10,166 nt of DNA from Pseudomonadota bacterium (GTDB lineage Bacteria; Pseudomonadota; Alphaproteobacteria; Caulobacterales; Caulobacteraceae). The stretch is from NCBI GenBank assembly GCA_023445955.1, contig JAEXJH010000666.1:1-10166 (forward strand). Direction: 5' to 3'. This document shows positions 1 through 6,701 of the stretch, piece after piece; position 1 is the stretch's first letter; every line of letters begins with the position of its first letter. The position numbers and the translations under genes were made by a program. The notes below the pieces were generated by a model. The model was not told the origin of the DNA. It saw nothing but the letters and a program-made list of their open reading frames with translations, and searched no databases.

Positions 1-474
1 GCCCTTGCGGACGATCCGGGCCGCGGCGGCGTGGAAGCCGGCGTCGGCGGCGGCCAGGTCGGCCACGGCGCCGTGGCGGTCAGCCGCAACGCTCATATTG
101 CTCTTGGCGTAGCCTTCCGAGACCTTGCGGGCTTCCTGGGCGCGCAGGGCGGCGTTGGAGGCGGCGGTCTCGTGCCATTCGGCCAAGCTGTCGGCCGTGA
201 CCTCAGCGGCGGCGTCCGGATGCGGCGCGACTTCACCAAACCCGATGGCCACGAAGCCATGGATGACGCCGTAGTCCTCTTCCGACAGCAGGAAGGTGAT
301 CTGACGCTCTTCGGCCTGGCCGGTATAGGCGTCGTCTTCCGGATCGAACTCGCGCAGCACCAGGATGTCGCCGACCTTGAACTCACGGTCGTTGCGGCGG
401 ATCTCGAAGCGCTTCTGGCCCGAGCGCACGGCGGCGAAGTACTTGGGCCAGGTCTTGAGTTCGTGGCGGGTCAT
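1..474 (-). CDS. DUF3850 (ASCH/PUA-like) domain protein, partial at its C-terminus
   Basis: The frame opens with ATG at 474 and stays open for 158 codons to the window edge, so the C-terminus is missing. Residues 1-80 match the DUF3850 pattern: MTRHELKTWPKYF, then GQKRFEIRRNDREFKVGD, then LREFDP, YTG, ITFLL and GVIHGFVAIGFGEV. DUF3850 is a small beta-barrel domain related to ASCH/PUA folds; such folds are thought to bind RNA or modified nucleotides, but no function is established for the family and phages also carry it. Beyond residue 84 an Ala/Glu-rich, probably helical tail of at least 75 residues follows, which is longer than I expect for the family. A weak SD (GAAG, 6 bases before ATG) supports this start. 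The gene lies 134 bases downstream of engB on the same strand, with a palindromic repeat between. Domain call firm; cellular role unknown. Confidence 0.85.
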   Translation of the reverse strand, partial: MTRHELKTWPKYFAAVRSGQKRFEIRRNDREFKVGDILVLREFDPEDDAYTGQAEERQITFLLSEEDYGVIHGFVAIGFGEVAPHPDAAAEVTADSLAEWHETAASNAALRAQEARKVSEGYAKSNMSVAADRHGAVADLAAADAGFHAAAARIVRKG

Positions 475-521
475 GGGCGGCTTCAATCTACGAAATGGGA
501 AGGCGGGGGTTCTGGCGGGCG

Positions 522-538
522 AACCCTAGCGCAGGGTT
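522..538. repeat. Short perfect inverted repeat upstream of the DUF3850 gene
   Basis: AACCCT (522-527) and AGGGTT (533-538) are exact reverse complements around a 5-base centre. The palindrome lies about 50-65 bases upstream of the DUF3850 start, where a promoter or operator would be expected. It could bind a dimeric repressor or be chance; no partner regulator is visible nearby. Confidence 0.3.
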
Positions 539-568
539 AATAGCAATCGAAAGACTGTGGATGACCGG

Positions 569-603
569 CGCCCTCGCCCTGAGCTTGTCGAAAGGCGAGG
601 GCG
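569..603. repeat. Dispersed palindromic repeat, copy A (behind engB)
   Basis: A perfect 10-bp stem (569-578 with 594-603) encloses a 15-base loop containing GAGCTTGTCGAA. The 29-base core (572-600) matches copies B and C near 8.2-8.3 kb. CCTGAGCTTGTCGAAGG-like palindromes are widespread between genes in Caulobacter and sphingomonads. On the minus strand the repeat core begins 8 bases after the engB stop codon, so in RNA it forms a stable hairpin at the 3' end of the rpmH-engB transcript. It may act in termination or mRNA 3'-end protection; no strong U run follows. Confidence 0.85.
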
Positions 604-608
604 GTCCC

Positions 609-1286
609 TCACTCGTCGATGCAGAGTCGGACGATCTCGGCGCGCAGTTCCGGCATCCCCAGGCCCTTCTCGGACGAGGTGGCCAGTACGCGCGGGAAGG
701 CGGCGGCGCGTTTGGAGATCGCCTTCAGCGTCTCGGCGACGACCTTGTCGACCTCGTGCGGCTTGATCTTGTCGGCCTTGGTCAGGACGATCTGGTAGCT
801 GACGGCGGCCGTATCCAGGGCGTCCAGCGCCTCCAGGTCGACCTTCTTGAGGCCATGGCGGGCGTCGATCAGCACGTAGACGCGCTTGAGGTTCGGGCGG
901 CCGCGCAGATAGGCCCGGCCCAGGTCCTGGAACTTGTCGGCGATCGAACGCGAGACGCGCGCGAAGCCGTAGCCGGGCAGGTCGACCAGGCGCACCTGCT
1001 CGGCCAGCAGGAAGAAGTTGATCTCCCGCGTGCGGCCCGGCTCGTTCGAGGCGCGGGCCAGGTACTTCTGGCCGACCAGGCCGTTGATCAGGCTGGACTT
1101 GCCGACGTTGGAGCGGCCGGCGAAGGCCACTTCCGGCAGGTCCGGCGCGGGCATGAGGTCCATCCGCACCGCGCCCATCATGAACGCGACGGGCTGGGCG
1201 AAGAAGACGCGCGCCGTCTCGATCTGCTCTTCGGTGAAGTCGGCCGCGCCCGGCAGGATCGCGGGAAGGTTGGGTTCTTCGCTCAT
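609..1286 (-). CDS. engB: Ribosome biogenesis GTP-binding protein YsxC/EngB (YihA family)
   Basis: This 225-residue protein is a TRAFAC-class GTPase needed for late assembly of the large ribosomal subunit. The GTPase motifs appear in order: G1 GRSNVGKS at 57-64, G2 around Thr86 (GRTREINFF), G3 DLPGYG at 102-107, G4 TKAD at 169-172 and G5 TSSEKG at 203-208. The set and the G3 form DLPGYG are diagnostic of the EngB branch. The N-terminal 50 residues are an extension ahead of the G domain, as is usual for proteobacterial members. Its ATG overlaps the yidC TGA by one base (TGATG), so translation is probably coupled to yidC. It is the last gene of the rpmH-rnpA-yidC-engB cluster and is followed by palindromic repeat A. 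Confidence 0.97.
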   Translation of the reverse strand: MSEEPNLPAILPGAADFTEEQIETARVFFAQPVAFMMGAVRMDLMPAPDLPEVAFAGRSNVGKSSLINGLVGQKYLARASNEPGRTREINFFLLAEQVRLVDLPGYGFARVSRSIADKFQDLGRAYLRGRPNLKRVYVLIDARHGLKKVDLEALDALDTAAVSYQIVLTKADKIKPHEVDKVVAETLKAISKRAAAFPRVLATSSEKGLGMPELRAEIVRLCIDE

Positions 1287-3142
1287 CAGGTGGCGTTAGC
1301 AGTTTTGCCCTGCAGGCGCGCGATGATCTTGTCGATCGGGTTCTCGACCTTGTAGCGGCGCATGATGATGTACTGCTGGATGATGGTCAGGATGTTGGAC
1401 CAGCACCAGTAGATCACCAGGCCCACCGCGAACTGCGACAGGGTGAAGGTGAAGACGATCGGGAACAGCTGGAAGATCCGCTGTTGCATCGGGTCGCCCG
1501 CCGGCGGGTTCATCGCCGTCGTCAGCCACATGGTGAAGCCGTACAGCAGCGGCCAGACGCCGATATGCAGGGTGGTGGCCAGGATGCCGCCGATCAGCGG
1601 GGCGTGGGCCGGATCCCAGGGGATCAGGCCGAACAGGTTGAAGATCGTCGTCGGATCGCGCGACGACAGGTCGTGGATCCAGCCGAAGAACGGCGCATGG
1701 CGCATTTCGATGGTGACGGTCAGCACCTTGTACAGCGAGTAGAAGACCGGGATCTGGATCAACATGGGCAGGCAGCCCATCATCGGGTTGATCTTCTCCT
1801 TGGCGTACAGGGCCATCATCTCCTGCTGCTGCTTGGCAGGATCGTCCTTGTGCTTGGCCTTCAGCTTCTCGACCTCGGGGGAGATCTTCTTGATCTTGGC
1901 CATGCTCTCATAGCTCTTGTCCGCCATTGGATAGAGGATGAGCTTGAGCAGGACGGTCAGCGCCATGATCGCCAGGCCGAAGTTGCCGACCAGCTTGTAG
2001 AAGATCTCCAGGATGTTGAAGATCGGGCGCGTGAAGAAGCGGAACATGCCCCAGTCGACGGCGTCGTCGAAGCGCGGGATTTCCGACTTGGCAGTGCTCC
2101 AGAACTCCCAGATGGCCGGGGCCGGGGTCGCGCCGTACTCGTACTTGCGCAGCAGCGGCACGGTCTTGGCGCCGGCGAACAGGCGGGTCTTCTGGGTCAG
2201 GGTCGCGCCCGGGTTCAGGGCCTGGGTCGGACCGACGAAGTTGACGTCATAGATGTCGGTGCCCGAGGCCTGGGTGACGCGGTATTGAGCCTTGATGGGC
2301 TGGTCCTGGTTCGGGATCAGGGCCGCCAGCCAGTACTTGTCGGTGATGCCGGTCCAGCCACCGACCGAGTCGAAGGTCGAAAGCGGCTTGTCCTTCTTCC
2401 ACTTCTGGTACTTGGCCATTTCCAGCTTCTGGTCCTTGCCGGAGCCCAGAACGCCGATGGCGCCTTCGTGGACGATCTGGGTCTTGCCCAGGTGGTCGGT
2501 GATGCCCTGGCGCTGGACGGTGGCGTAGGGCGCCAGCTGCAGGCCGTTGGCGCCGTTGTTCTTGACGCTGTCGGTCACCGTGAACATCGCCTGGTCGTCG
2601 ACCGCGATGAGACGGGTGAAGGTCAGGCCCATGCCATTGTCATAGGTCAGGGTGACGGGCGAGTTGGGACGCAGCACCTGGCCCGGTGCGGCGGTCCAGA
2701 CGGTGCGGCTGTCGGGCAGGCCCGGCAGGTTGGCGCCGGCCCAGCCGAAATCGGCGAACCAGGCGTGCTCGGCCCCTTCCGGACGGAAAAGCTCGACCGG
2801 CGGCGAGTTCTTGTCGATCGTCTCGGCGTACTTGCGCAGGAACAGGTCGTCGATGCGGCCGCCCTTCAGGGCGATCGAGCCGGACAGGGCCGGGGTGTCG
2901 ACCACGATGCGCGGGCTTTGCGCCTTGGCGGCGTCGCGCGACAGGCGCAGCGGGGCCGGATTGCCGTTGGCGTCCAGCGTCACGCCCGGCTGGGCGGCGG
3001 CCTGGACCTGCGCGGCCTTCTTGGCGCGCGCCTCGATCTCGGCCCGCTTCTGCTGCGGACCCAGGATGAAGAACTGGTACCCGATCAGGATCACGAACGC
3101 GCTGACGATGAACATCAGCGTGTTTTTGTTGTCGTTCTGCAT
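1286..3142 (-). CDS. yidC: Membrane protein insertase YidC
   Basis: This 618-residue inner-membrane insertase works alone or with SecYEG to insert and fold membrane proteins. TM1 lies at about residues 8-27, preceded by a short charged N-terminus. A Gln/Ala/Lys-rich linker (28-60) and a large periplasmic beta-domain (about 75-335) follow. The conserved insertase core starts near 360: TM2 around 384-404, a charged cytoplasmic hairpin (408-450, [21 protein letters not shown]), then [24 protein letters not shown] (451-474), and two or three more TM segments around 516-545 and 555-592. The hydrophilic-groove positive charge is Lys400 ([10 protein letters not shown]) where E. coli has Arg366. The C-terminal tail is short and positively charged. 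The gene starts 7 bases after the rnpA stop, with no yidD between them, and overlaps engB by one base. Length and topology are those of Gram-negative YidC. Confidence 0.98.
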   Translation of the reverse strand: MQNDNKNTLMFIVSAFVILIGYQFFILGPQQKRAEIEARAKKAAQVQAAAQPGVTLDANGNPAPLRLSRDAAKAQSPRIVVDTPALSGSIALKGGRIDDLFLRKYAETIDKNSPPVELFRPEGAEHAWFADFGWAGANLPGLPDSRTVWTAAPGQVLRPNSPVTLTYDNGMGLTFTRLIAVDDQAMFTVTDSVKNNGANGLQLAPYATVQRQGITDHLGKTQIVHEGAIGVLGSGKDQKLEMAKYQKWKKDKPLSTFDSVGGWTGITDKYWLAALIPNQDQPIKAQYRVTQASGTDIYDVNFVGPTQALNPGATLTQKTRLFAGAKTVPLLRKYEYGATPAPAIWEFWSTAKSEIPRFDDAVDWGMFRFFTRPIFNILEIFYKLVGNFGLAIMALTVLLKLILYPMADKSYESMAKIKKISPEVEKLKAKHKDDPAKQQQEMMALYAKEKINPMMGCLPMLIQIPVFYSLYKVLTVTIEMRHAPFFGWIHDLSSRDPTTIFNLFGLIPWDPAHAPLIGGILATTLHIGVWPLLYGFTMWLTTAMNPPAGDPMQQRIFQLFPIVFTFTLSQFAVGLVIYWCWSNILTIIQQYIIMRRYKVENPIDKIIARLQGKTANAT

Positions 3143-3149
3143 GGAGCGC

Positions 3150-3599
3150 TTAACCGGAAACTGTGGGATCGGGGTGTTGGGAAGAGGCGACTTTAGACGA
3201 TGCGCCAGGTGACGGGCGGGGAGGCTTGCCGCCTCCGCGATCGTACTCGGCGGCGAGGCTTATCAGCGCGGTTTTAACGTCGTCAAGCAAACGCCCCCAT
3301 TCGCGGGCGGTCGTGCCGCCGCGCGCAATGAACACATAGTCGTGCGAAGGGCGTGCATGAAGGGGCAGGACCAGCCTTGCGGCCTCTCGCAGGCGGCGCT
3401 TGGCGCGGTTGCGATCGACGGCCCCGCCGATCTTCTTGGTGGCCGTGAAGCCGACCCGCACCGTCGGGTCCTCGTCGGGCCGCTTGCGCATCTGGATGAA
3501 GACCGCGCCGCGCGACAAGGCCGGGGCCTTGGCCGCCAGCAGGAAGTCGGGGCGCTTGCGCAGCCGCTCGAACTTTAGATCTGGCTTGGGATCAGCCAT
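3150..3599 (-). CDS. rnpA: Ribonuclease P protein component
   Basis: The 149-residue basic protein is the protein subunit of RNase P, which binds the catalytic RNA and helps it remove 5' leaders from pre-tRNA. The signature RNR motif is seen as VDRNRAKRRLREAAR at about 61-75, with the N-terminal FERLRKRPDFL and RVGFTATKKIGGAV preceding it, all typical of the family. Residues past about 120 form a Gly/Pro/Ser-rich tail (GGGKPPRPSPGAS) that is longer than usual. The start is the only ATG, GTG or TTG in this frame before an upstream stop. Its best purine-rich SD-like run (GGAAAGG) is inside the 3' arm of the hairpin that ends just upstream. Translation may therefore depend on opening that hairpin or on coupling to the small frame at 3592-3663. 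It is followed 7 bases later by yidC. Confidence 0.97.
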   Translation of the reverse strand: MADPKPDLKFERLRKRPDFLLAAKAPALSRGAVFIQMRKRPDEDPTVRVGFTATKKIGGAVDRNRAKRRLREAARLVLPLHARPSHDYVFIARGGTTAREWGRLLDDVKTALISLAAEYDRGGGKPPRPSPGASSKVASSQHPDPTVSG

Positions 3600-3663
3600 G
3601 AAAAAAGCCGCCTTTCCGGCGAGAACCTGAAACCAGGTCTGTGGAAAAGGCGGCTTTGATCAT
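3592..3663 (-). CDS. Candidate 23-residue leader peptide overlapping the rnpA start
   Basis: A small frame, ATG at 3663 to TGA at 3592-3594, encodes MIKAAFSTDLVSGSRRKGGF followed by FHG. It is preceded by an ideal SD, GGGAGG (3671-3676), 7 bases before the ATG. It starts 28 bases after the rpmH stop, spans the whole hairpin at 3604-3657, and ends 4 bases past the first three bases of rnpA, so the two frames overlap. The peptide resembles no family I know, and no single amino acid is enriched enough to suggest a classic starvation sensor. Its likely role, if real, is regulatory: a translating ribosome would melt the hairpin and deliver ribosomes to the rnpA start. The SD quality and spacing are seen directly; function is inference. 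Confidence 0.45.
   Translation of the reverse strand: MIKAAFSTDLVSGSRRKGGFFHG
3601..3657 (-). terminator. Hairpin with U run between rpmH and rnpA (terminator/attenuator)
   Basis: AAAGCCGCCTTT (3604-3615) and AAAGGCGGCTTT (3646-3657) are exact 12-base complements, extended by two further pairs across a bulged A. An inner stem ACCTG/CAGGT (3625-3629 with 3634-3638) with a 4-base loop stacks inside. On the transcribed strand the 3' arm runs into six consecutive U (3601-3606), the form of an intrinsic terminator. It ends one base before the rnpA ATG. Partial termination here would give much more L34 mRNA than rnpA-yidC-engB mRNA, as is known for the rpmH-rnpA junction in other bacteria. Confidence 0.75.
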
Positions 3664-3691
3664 CGTCTAACCTCCCGGAGGAGGAAGAGAA

Positions 3692-3826
3692 TTAGGCGGT
3701 CAGGCGCTTGCGGCCCTTGGCGCGGCGACGCGCGACGATCTTTTGACCGTTCTTGGTGGCCATACGCGCGCGGTAGCCGTGACGGCGAGCACGCACGAGC
3801 TTCGACGGCTGGAAGGTGCGCTTCAC
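3692..3826 (-). CDS. rpmH: 50S ribosomal protein L34
   Basis: The 44-residue, strongly basic protein is a small component of the large ribosomal subunit. The family is recognisable end to end: KRTFQPSKL at the N-terminus, [19 protein letters not shown] in the middle and [12 protein letters not shown] near the end, with the usual total length. The start is GTG at 3824-3826: GTG directly precedes the invariant KRTFQPS and is preceded by GGAG (3834-3837) with 7 bases of spacing. An in-frame ATG further upstream would give an 81-residue protein, but L34 has no such extension and that ATG lies upstream of the promoter. It is the first gene of the housekeeping operon and has its own promoter at 3890-3918. 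Confidence 0.98.
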   Translation of the reverse strand: MKRTFQPSKLVRARRHGYRARMATKNGQKIVARRRAKGRKRLTA

Positions 3827-3833
3827 GACGTGG

Positions 3834-3837
3834 CTCC
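3834..3837 (-). promoter_or_regulatory. Ribosome binding site fixing the GTG start of rpmH
   Basis: GGAG on the minus strand lies 7 bases before the GTG at 3826. It decides for the 44-residue L34 over the longer in-frame reading. Confidence 0.75.
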
Positions 3838-3889
3838 GAAATGCATAAACGTTGGACGCGAGGCCTAGGGCTCCGCGAGTGAGGGGCGG

Positions 3890-3918
3890 TGGATAAAAGA
3901 ACGGGCGAGGGATGTCAA
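3890..3918 (-). promoter_or_regulatory. Vegetative sigma-factor promoter of rpmH
   Basis: On the minus strand a perfect -35 hexamer TTGACA (3913-3918) is followed, after exactly 17 bases, by the -10 hexamer TATCCA (3890-3895). The predicted start is near 3883, giving a leader of roughly 55 bases before the rpmH GTG. A GAGTC (GANTC) site lies at 3922-3926, three bases upstream of the -35. The strength of the match suits a ribosomal-protein operon. Confidence 0.85.
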
Positions 3919-3949
3919 CCTGAGTCGGTTCAATCACTTGCCGACGGTG

Positions 3950-4927
3950 TCAGGGAACGATCACCGCCTTGCCCACCACCTTGCGTTCGGCCAGCAGGTC
4001 GAAGGCCTCGCGCCAGCGATCCAGCGACAGCTCGGCGTGGACGTGGGGCCTTATGACGCCCTCGTCGGCCATTTTCCAGATCGCCTCGCCGTTCTCGCGG
4101 CCCTTCTCCGGGAATTGCCGGCCGTACTCGCCGGCCCGCACGCCCATGACCGAGAAGCCTTTGATCAGCGGCATGTTGACCGAGACGTTCGGGATCCGGC
4201 CCGAGGTGAAGCCGATGACCAGCAGCCGCCCGTCGAAGGCGATGCAGCGGACGCTCTCGTCGAACACGTCGCCGCCCACGGGATCGTAGATGACGTCGGC
4301 GCCGCGACCGCCGGTGATCTCTTTCACGCGCTCTCGGAAGCCGCTGGTGACGTTGACGACAGCGTCGGGGGCGTAGAGCGCCTGCACAGCCGCCAGCTTG
4401 TCGTCCGAGGCCGAGGCGGCGATCACCCGTGCGCCCAGCGCCTTGGCCAGGTCCACCGCCGCCAGGCCCACCCCGCCGGCCGCGCCGTGGACCAGCACCC
4501 ATTCGCCCGTCTCGACCCGCGCGCGACGGACCAGGGCGACATAGGCCGTGAGATAGGCCGCGCCGTAGGCGGCGGCCTCGGCGAAGGACAGCCGCGCGGG
4601 CTTAGGCTTCAGCGCGTCGGTCGACAGCACGGCGTACTCGGCGAACCCGCCCAGCCGCGCCCCGCCAACCACGGCGTTGCCGACCTCCAGATTGCTGACG
4701 CCCTCGCCGAGCGCGGCGACCTCGCCGGCGATGTCCAGGCCAGGCGTGAAGGGCAGGGGCGGTTTGAACTGGTACTCGCCTCGCGTCATCAGCAGGTCGG
4801 GGAAGTTGACGCTGGCCGCGCGGATACGGACCAGCACCTCGCCGGGACCGGGGGAGGGCGTGGGGATGTCGCGGACGTGGCAGCCGGCGAAGTCGGGCGC
4901 GAGATCCTCGACGACGAGCGCGCGCAT
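3950..4927 (-). CDS. Zinc-independent MDR oxidoreductase (NADPH:quinone oxidoreductase-like)
   Basis: The 325-residue protein belongs to the medium-chain dehydrogenase/reductase superfamily, quinone oxidoreductase branch. It has the N-terminal GroES-like fold with NFPDLLMTRGEY (41-52) and PGLDIAGEV (62-70), and a Rossmann domain with HGAAGGVG (147-154) for NAD(P)H. The stretch GGRGADVIYDPVGGDVFDES (207-225) and the LLVIGFTSGRIP that follows at 235-246 are typical of this branch. The Cys ligands of the structural zinc in alcohol dehydrogenases are missing, so zinc-independent reduction of a quinone or activated alkene is expected. The physiological substrate cannot be read from sequence. Its ATG overlaps the esterase TGA by one base (TGATG), so the two are likely translated in tandem and may act on the same pathway. 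It ends 31 bases before the rpmH -35 element. Confidence 0.9.
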   Translation of the reverse strand: MRALVVEDLAPDFAGCHVRDIPTPSPGPGEVLVRIRAASVNFPDLLMTRGEYQFKPPLPFTPGLDIAGEVAALGEGVSNLEVGNAVVGGARLGGFAEYAVLSTDALKPKPARLSFAEAAAYGAAYLTAYVALVRRARVETGEWVLVHGAAGGVGLAAVDLAKALGARVIAASASDDKLAAVQALYAPDAVVNVTSGFRERVKEITGGRGADVIYDPVGGDVFDESVRCIAFDGRLLVIGFTSGRIPNVSVNMPLIKGFSVMGVRAGEYGRQFPEKGRENGEAIWKMADEGVIRPHVHAELSLDRWREAFDLLAERKVVGKAVIVP

Positions 4928-5973
4928 CAGACCGACCGCTTGTCGAACATCTCCCGCACCAGCCCGGCGATCTCGCGGCAGGCCCCGTCCGCCGCCGGGA
5001 TCGCGCCGGTGAACGCCGTGAACCCGTGCGCCAGGCTGTCGTAGCAGCGGTACAGCACCGGCACGCCGGCCGCCTGCAGGCGCTTGGCGTAACCTTCGCC
5101 CTGGTCGACCAGCGGGTCGAAGCCGGCGGTGGCGATCACCGCCGGGGCCAGGCCGCCCAAGTCGGCGGTCTTGTCGGGCGACAGGCGCGGATCGGCCGGG
5201 TCGGCGTCGGCGCTCATATAGTGGCCCATGAACCAGTCCATGGTCTGGCGGGTCAGGGGATAGGCGTCGGCATAGGTCGTCATCGACGGCGTCTCGCTGG
5301 CCACGTCGACCGCGGGATAGATCAGCAGCTGCAGCGCCGGCTGCGGCTCGCCCTTGCGGGCCATCTCCTGGGCGATGATGGCCGAGAAGTTGCCGCCCAT
5401 GCTGTCGCCGCCGATGGCCGGCGGGACCGCCGCCGCGCCGAAGCGGCCGGTGTTGTCGCGCGCCCAGCGATAGGCGGCCAAGACGTCCTCGAGGCCCGCC
5501 GGGAACTTGTGGTCCGGGGCCAGGCGGTAGTCGACCGAGATCACCGCCGTGCGGGCGATCCGCGCCAGGATCGAGCAGAAGGCGTGGCAGGTCTCCAGAT
5601 CCCCGATCACCCCGCCGCCCATGTGGGCGTAGACGATCAGCGGCGCTGAGCTGTCCTGGCTGTCGGGCCGATAGGCGCGGGCCGGGATCGGGCCGTTGGG
5701 TCCCTCGATAGACAGGCTCTCGGTGCGCACGCCCGGCTCCAGCGGACCCTGCACGGCGGCCAGGCCACGGGCGCTGCCGGCGACGGCCTCGGCGGGGCTG
5801 AGCGCCGTCATCGGCGGCATCTTCTTGGCCGCGTTGGCGAAGAACTGGAAGCGCGGGTCCAGGGTCCGCCCGCCCTTGTAGACCACCCCGCCGCCCGACA
5901 TCGCCCGCAGGACGGGGCTGGGCAGCGACAGGATCAGCTTCAGGATGGTCTTCTGGGCGGCGTCGGAGGCCAT
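4927..5973 (-). CDS. Alpha/beta hydrolase, HSL-family esterase
   Basis: The 348-residue enzyme is a carboxylesterase of the hormone-sensitive-lipase group. The nucleophile elbow is GDSMGG with Ser191 (GDSAGG in most relatives), the acid is Asp286 in FDPLVDQG and the base is His316 in AHGF. The oxyanion-hole motif, normally HGGGW, is here HMGGG (117-121), followed by VIGDLETCH as in the family. The SVDYRLAPDHKFPA block (147-159) is also diagnostic. An N-terminal cap of about 85 residues precedes the core; no signal peptide is apparent, so the enzyme is probably cytoplasmic. GGGGAG 6 bases before the ATG is a good SD. It lies between a TetR gene and an oxidoreductase on the same strand, and hydrolysis of esters made by the neighbouring monooxygenases is a plausible role. 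Confidence 0.92.
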   Translation of the reverse strand: MASDAAQKTILKLILSLPSPVLRAMSGGGVVYKGGRTLDPRFQFFANAAKKMPPMTALSPAEAVAGSARGLAAVQGPLEPGVRTESLSIEGPNGPIPARAYRPDSQDSSAPLIVYAHMGGGVIGDLETCHAFCSILARIARTAVISVDYRLAPDHKFPAGLEDVLAAYRWARDNTGRFGAAAVPPAIGGDSMGGNFSAIIAQEMARKGEPQPALQLLIYPAVDVASETPSMTTYADAYPLTRQTMDWFMGHYMSADADPADPRLSPDKTADLGGLAPAVIATAGFDPLVDQGEGYAKRLQAAGVPVLYRCYDSLAHGFTAFTGAIPAADGACREIAGLVREMFDKRSV

Positions 5974-6013
5974 GCTCTACTCCCCACTCTCTTTGTCGTT
6001 CTGGTTCTTGTTC

Positions 6014-6649
6014 TTAAAGTCTTGGCAGGGCCGGCAGCCCGCCCAGGATCAGCTTGACGGCGAAATCCGCCGCGCCCTCCGTATCGACCGGCCGGCGCTC
6101 CAGCATCTTGTCGCCGATCTCGCGGGCCACGGCGATGCAGGCGGTGGTCAGGTAATCGAGGTCGACCTTGGGCGCGTGGTCGTGCTCCAGCACCTTGGCG
6201 AAGGCCTCACGCACCTCGTCGAAAACGGCGGTGACCTCGGGCGTGGCGCGGGCGTGGGGGATCTGCTCGCCGGGCGGGCGGTCGATGCGCCAGCTCTCCT
6301 GCTCGTTGGCCACGAAATTGAAATAGGCCAGGATCGCGCCGCGCACGAACGACTGGAAGTCCGTCGCCTTCTCGGACTCGGCGCGCAGCAGTGGCCGGAA
6401 GCGGCGCGCGCCGTCGTCGGCCAGGGCGTCGAACACCTCCTCCTTAGACTTGTAGTAGTTGTAGAAGGTGCCCGAGGCCAAACCCGTGCGGCGGATGATG
6501 TCGCGCACCGTGGCCGCGTCGTAGCCCAGCTCGCCGAACACCTCGCGCGCGGCGTCCAGGATCGCCTGGCGGTTGGCGGTCTTGGTGCGTTCCCGCTTGC
6601 CCGGTCGCTGATCGATATGGGGCTTGGGGAAGTAGGCGATGTTCGACAT
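6014..6649 (-). CDS. TetR/AcrR family transcriptional regulator
   Basis: The protein has 211 residues from the ATG at 6649. The N-terminal DNA-binding domain is clear: TANRQAILDAAREVFGELGY (24-43) followed by the helix-turn-helix AATVRDIIRRTGLASGTFYN (45-64) and YYKSKEEVFDAL, the classic TetR pattern. The remaining ~130 residues are helical, variable and would bind an inducer and form the dimer. A longer reading from a TTG at 6715 would overlap the end of FMO1 and adds residues without resemblance to the family, so the ATG is preferred. The gene sits between FMO1 (52 bases upstream) and the esterase (40 bases downstream), all on one strand. It is the natural candidate to control this catabolic block, perhaps through the 19-base element in front of both monooxygenases. 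Confidence 0.93.
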   Translation of the reverse strand: MSNIAYFPKPHIDQRPGKRERTKTANRQAILDAAREVFGELGYDAATVRDIIRRTGLASGTFYNYYKSKEEVFDALADDGARRFRPLLRAESEKATDFQSFVRGAILAYFNFVANEQESWRIDRPPGEQIPHARATPEVTAVFDEVREAFAKVLEHDHAPKVDLDYLTTACIAVAREIGDKMLERRPVDTEGAADFAVKLILGGLPALPRL

Positions 6650-6666
6650 GGAGCGCGACTCAAGAG

Positions 6667-6687
6667 CGGGGCGTTCGTGACGCCCCG
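6667..6687. repeat. Perfect 8-bp hairpin between FMO1 and the TetR gene
   Basis: CGGGGCGT (6667-6674) and ACGCCCCG (6680-6687) are exact complements around a 5-base loop. It lies in the 52-base gap between the FMO1 stop and the TetR start. It has no following U run on the minus strand, so it is a weak terminator candidate. It may instead be an mRNA stabiliser or an operator for TetR self-control. A GACTC (GANTC) site lies next to it at 6657-6661. Confidence 0.5.
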
Positions 6688-6701
6688 TCACGATCACAGC
6701 C

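Noticed and set aside
535..540. TTAACC on the minus strand as a CtrA half-site upstream of the DUF3850 gene
   Set aside because: A single short half-site without the second TTAA at proper spacing is too common to support.
1484..3196. Long plus-strand open frame of 570 codons opposite yidC
   Set aside because: It is antisense to a clear yidC, its translation is Gln/Val/Gly/Arg-rich low-complexity as expected from GC-biased codons, and it resembles no family.
3692..3937. 81-residue reading of rpmH from an upstream ATG
   Set aside because: That ATG precedes the TTGACA/TATCCA promoter, and L34 proteins have 44 residues; the GTG at 3826 has a proper SD.
3924..3945. Inverted repeat gtcgg/ccgac behind the quinone oxidoreductase gene as a terminator
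   Set aside because: A 5-bp stem with a 12-base loop and no U run is too weak.
5993..6000. Third copy of the 19-base element upstream of the esterase
   Set aside because: Only an 8-base stretch resembles it (ttgtcgtt), with one mismatch; the rest diverges.
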